DNA of 64,000 nucleotides from Erigeron canadensis (lineage: Eukaryota; Streptophyta; Magnoliopsida; Asterales; Asteraceae), in NCBI RefSeq assembly GCF_010389155.1, contig NC_057763.1:43878645-43942644 (forward strand), given 5' to 3'. Below are positions 60,689-64,000 of the stretch, one piece after another. A program made the position numbers and the translations under genes. Position 1 is the stretch's first letter. Every line of letters begins with the position of its first letter. A model generated the notes under the pieces. It worked only from the letters and a program-made list of their open reading frames with translations. It had not been told where the DNA came from and did no database searches.

Positions 60689-62032
60689 CCCCCGTAGTCT
60701 AAGGCGGAGGATTCGGAGACTAAGACTGGACCGAAAATCAATGAATAAAACACGCGGTAGCCCTTTGGTAAAAATGTCTGAAAAGTTATGCTGGGACGGA
60801 ACATGGAGAACACGAACCTGACCACGTTGAACTTTCTCTCGAACAAAGTGAATGTCAATCTCGATATGCTTAGTGCGTTGATGCTGGACCGGATTCTCAG
60901 AAAGATAAATAGCACTAACATTATCGGTATAAACCAAGGAGGCTCGACGAAGAGGACATCCAAGCTCGAGTAATAAATTGCGAATCCAACATAACTCAGA
61001 AACAACAGTTGCAATACCCCGGTATTCCGCCTCAGCACTAGATCGAGAAACAACTGACTGGCGTTTAGAGGACCAAGAAAGAAGGTTGTCCCCCAGAAAA
61101 ACACAATACCCGGATGTAGAACGCCTAGTATCAGGGCAACCAGCCCAGTCAACATCAGTGTAAGCAATAAGGGTGGACAAAGAAGATGGCTGCATCCATA
61201 TACCCATATCAAGAGTCCCTTTGACATAACGCAAGATGCGTTTTAATGCAAGAAAGTGATCAGTATGAGGAGCATGCATGTGCATGCACACCTGCTGAAC
61301 GGCATACGAGATATCTGGGCGAGTAAATGTAAGATACTGAAGAGCACCGGCCAAACTACGATACAATGTAGGATCATCAAAAGGAACACCGGCTTGGGCA
61401 CCAAGTTTTCCTGCAGTGTCAACAGGAGTAGATACAGGGTTACAATCCTGCATCATAGCCCGTTGGAGAATGTCAGAGGCATAACGGCTTTGAGACAAGA
61501 ATAACCCATTAGAAGAGCGGGTGACAGCGATACCCAAAAAATAACTGAGAAGACCCAGATCCTTCATGGCAAACTCAGCGGATAAATGAGACATAAAGTG
61601 TTGCTTTAATTGACCGGACGAAGTAACCATAATAATGTCATCAACATATAACAGAATGTAAGCAGTATCGGTACCACGCCTGTAAATAAAAAGTGAATGA
61701 TCACTATAATTGTGATGAAAACCTAACCGTTTGACATAGTTGGTGAAGCGCTGGTACCAAGCCCGTGGTGCCTGTTTTAGGCCATACAACGATTTACGCA
61801 GCCGACAAACATGATCCGGAAAGCGAGCATCACGAAAACCGGGGGGTTGATGCATAAAAACAGTTTCTGATAAGTGCCCATGGAGAAACGCGTTCTTAAC
61901 ATCAAGTTGAGTAATGTCCCAGCCGCGATTAAGCGCTAAAGAAAGAACTGTCCGGATAGTAGCCGGTTTGATGACCGGACTAAAAGTATCTAAACAGTCA
62001 ATGCCCACCTGTTGTGTTCGACCATCTACCAC
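60665..62032 (-). pseudogene. Copia reverse transcriptase and RNase H segment
   Basis: A 455-codon open frame. It has TFSPVIKPATIRTVLSLAL, QLDVKNAFLHG and SLYGLKQAPRAWY, with YVDD as the polymerase active site. The RNase H part has DWAGCPDTRRSTSGYCVFLG and SRSSAEAEYRGIA, ending near the LTR. It is intact over this stretch but not joined in frame to the upstream part (62032-62307), where a one-base change falls after KQKLKSDG. Confidence 0.8.
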
Positions 62033-62307
62033 TAAACGAGCTTTGTACCGCTCAAGAGTCCGTCAGATTTCAGCTTCTGCTTATAAATCCACATGCAACA
62101 AATAATATTCATACCTGTAGAACGAGGAACTAACTCCCACGTCTTATTATCAATAAGAGCTTTAAACTCATCAGTCATAGCATGGTTCCAAACGGGTGTA
62201 TTAAGAGCCTCGGTTAGGTTTTTAGGCAAGGGAGTGAAAGTGGTAGAGGTATGTAAACTAAATGGTTGTTTAGGTTTGGAATGACCAGTTTTGTTGCGTG
62301 TTTGCAT
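62032..62307 (-). pseudogene. Copia RT N-terminal segment, frame-shifted
   Basis: Contains EALNTPVWNHAMTDEFKAL and NKTWELVPR, the usual entry to Copia RT. A Cys replaces the common Arg/Lys in CCMWIYKQK. Frame lost at about 62045. Confidence 0.75.
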
Positions 62308-62439
62308 GGGATGAACACTAGCGGGTGGTGTGGGTGAAGGTGGCGGAGAGGGAACATGAGATTGGACAGGGCTTGTAAGTGGTATGATAAGGGCCTGGAT
62401 GGTGGTGGGATTGGACGGTTGTGGTTGACGGGTTCGACT

Positions 62440-63060
62440 TCAAGTGTAAGTCTGAGCGAACCTCGAAGGAGTAACCGGCTGTAGCGGCTGGGTGACCTGG
62501 GCAGTGGTGTAGGCCGGTTGATCAAGAGGTGGGGTAGGTTGGGTGGTCGGATGATGTAGAATGTTAGGATGAAGATCCGAATCAGTTGTCCTGTGAAGGA
62601 AATCATAAGACCGAGGAGACTGGGTATTTTGAAACGGGAAGGTGGACTCATCGAACAACACATGACGAGAAATATGGATTTTCTTGGTGGAAAGGTCATA
62701 ACACTTGTACCCCCGATGATTGGACGGGTAACCAAGAAAGACGCATGGAGTGGATCTTTGTTGAAGTTTATTGATGCTGGTGGCAGGAAAAAGGGGATAA
62801 CACAAACACCCGAAGGTGCGAAGATGTGTGTAGGAGGGGGATTTGTGATAAAGAAGATGAGTCGGAGTGTTGAAAGCTTTTAATTTGGAAGGGAGGATGT
62901 TAAGAATGTAGGTGGCCATGTCGAGGGCATGGTGCCAAAACGACGGTGGAAGAGAAGCATGGGTAAGCAACGTACGAATGATATTATTAATGGAACGTAT
63001 TTTACGTTCAGCTTTCCCATTTTGAGAAGAGGTGTGAGGACACGAAAAACGAAATTGCAT
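62440..63060 (-). pseudogene. Copia integrase C-terminal half
   Basis: FSCPHTSSQNGKAERK supplies the catalytic Glu. Followed by FWHHALDMATYILNILPS, LLYHKSPSYTHLRTFGCLCYP and CVFLGYPSNHRGYKCYDL. The linker at 62310-62440 is proline-rich. Frame broken against the upstream part near 63130. Confidence 0.8.
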
Positions 63061-63162
63061 TCCAAATTGTTTACAAAAATTATGGAATTGGTGATTATTG
63101 TATTCGGTTCCATTATCACATTGAATGGTTTTAAGAGATTTTCAAACTGAATCTTAATAAGG

Positions 63163-63699
63163 CTATGAAAGTGTAGAAAAAGTCGAATAGACACTCGAAT
63201 TGGTTGCTAAGGGATAAGTCCATAAATAGTTTGTAAAATCATCTAAAAACAATACATAATAACAGTGACCCCCTGTACTAACAACGGGAGAGGTCCAAAG
63301 ATCACTATGAATAATATCAAACGGTGCATAAGTAACAGATGATGAATTGAAAAATGGAAGCTTAATATGTTTACCAAACACACATGATTGACAAAGTTTC
63401 TTAGTATTCGAACTACACAATGAAATAGACGAATTATTATGCAAAAAACAAAGTAAAGTAGAATCCAGATGCCCTAAACGATGATGCCAAATGTCTTGAG
63501 TAAAAGCTGCAAAAGCTGATGGAGAGTGGTTGGTTGGAAGAGATAGCGGGTAGAGATCCCTGGAACTATTGCTTCTAAAAATAGGACGTTTGGTCTTGAA
63601 ATCCTTCACAAGAAAACCATATGGATCAAATTCAATGGAAACATTGTTGTCCATAGTGAGTTTTCTAACAGAAATTAAGTTTTTGATTAAAGAAAACAA
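63163..63699 (-). pseudogene. Copia integrase N-terminal half
   Basis: Zinc-binding HHRLGHLD...CQSCVFGKHIKLPF, then FDIIHSDLW (first catalytic Asp) and YYVLFLDDFTNYLW (second). Ends in another frame from the C-terminal half. Confidence 0.8.
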
Positions 63700-63779
63700 A
63701 GATGTTAGGTAGTTTTAAAGGTGGAAACGGTGGTTTTAAGGTGGATTGGCCAATTCCAGTAGTGGGTATGTGGGAACCA

Positions 63780-64000
63780 TTGCCAACAAGGATGTTAGGT
63801 AGTTTTAAAATTATTATTGACATAAGAAGGAAGCATACCTGAGTTGTTAGACATGTGGTTCGTTGCTGCGCTGTCCATATACCAAGTCTGATCAGGATTC
63901 AAGGACATCGCCTGAAAGGCATAGTCGATGTTGGTGGGCGTGTAAGAGTAATCCTGTGCAGAAACATATGACGCTGATGGAGCTGGTCCAAGTATCCCCG
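63780..64000 (-). pseudogene. Copia protease remnant
   Basis: The minus strand reads TWYMDSAATNHMSNNSG near 63835-63890, the aspartic protease motif with Ala where Gly is usual. A GGATGTTAGGTAGTTTTAAA string is present twice (about 63690 and 63790), a local duplication with a stop between. Confidence 0.55.

Larger units (their letters stand above)
60550..64000 (-). mobile_element. Decayed Ty1/Copia retrotransposon, 3' part, runs off window
   Basis: From right to left (5' to 3' of the element): protease remnant, integrase, reverse transcriptase-RNase H, polypurine tract, then LTR. Domain order protease-integrase-RT-RNase H is diagnostic for Copia. At least two frame breaks (about 63130 and 62030-62050) disable the polyprotein. 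The gag and 5' LTR lie beyond 64000. Confidence 0.85.

Noticed and set aside
62214..62735. 173-codon Pro/His-rich ORF and other frames over the Copia element
   Set aside because: Shadow frames of the integrase and RT segments.

Overview
The window is plant nuclear DNA from a eudicot, probably an asterid. Genes carry short GT-AG introns, the intergenic DNA is very AT-rich, (TA)n microsatellites are common, and plant-specific families (NAC, DUF642, WAK-type receptor kinase, GBF-interacting protein, jacalin lectin) are present. Asteraceae is a guess that the sequence alone cannot settle.

Six intact-looking protein genes can be assembled from exons whose reading phases close. They are: a DUF642 cell-wall protein (3640-8242, minus, 393 aa); two tandem NAC factors resembling Arabidopsis ANAC082/ANAC103 (30274-32423 and 37489-39853, plus, 363 and 420 aa); coatomer subunit zeta (43386-45960, plus, 177 aa); a GBF-interacting-protein-1-like protein with DUF1296 (48018-54607, plus, 849 aa); and a wall-associated-kinase-like receptor (57543-60140, minus, 691 aa). 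A jacalin-related lectin (12180-13447, minus) is broken by a 473-bp solo LTR and a reading-frame change.

Layout: 1-3600 holds repeats. 3640-8406 is the DUF642 gene with a 3.1-kb first intron. 9190-12000 holds Helitron, tandem-repeat and Harbinger-type sequence. 12180-13450 is the broken lectin. 13700-29260 is a gene-free transposon block with a 0.95-kb foldback element, a 2.85-kb solo LTR nested in a TIR element, palindromic MITEs, a MULE with 9-bp target duplication, a tRNA-type SINE and hAT-like elements. 29430-39853 is the NAC pair, separated by TIR elements and Helitrons. 40000-43020 is repeats. 43280-54800 holds coatomer zeta and the GIP1-like gene. 55570-57480 is a TIR element and a Copia gag relic. 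57543-60140 is the receptor kinase. 60550-64000 is a decayed Copia retrotransposon running off the window.

The genes do not form a pathway; they are ordinary neighbours in a plant chromosome. The most interesting regulatory signal is a short upstream ORF conserved in peptide sequence between the two NAC leaders, placed just after a leader intron. The best structural signals are the nested insertions, several of which can be dated relative to each other from their target-site duplications.
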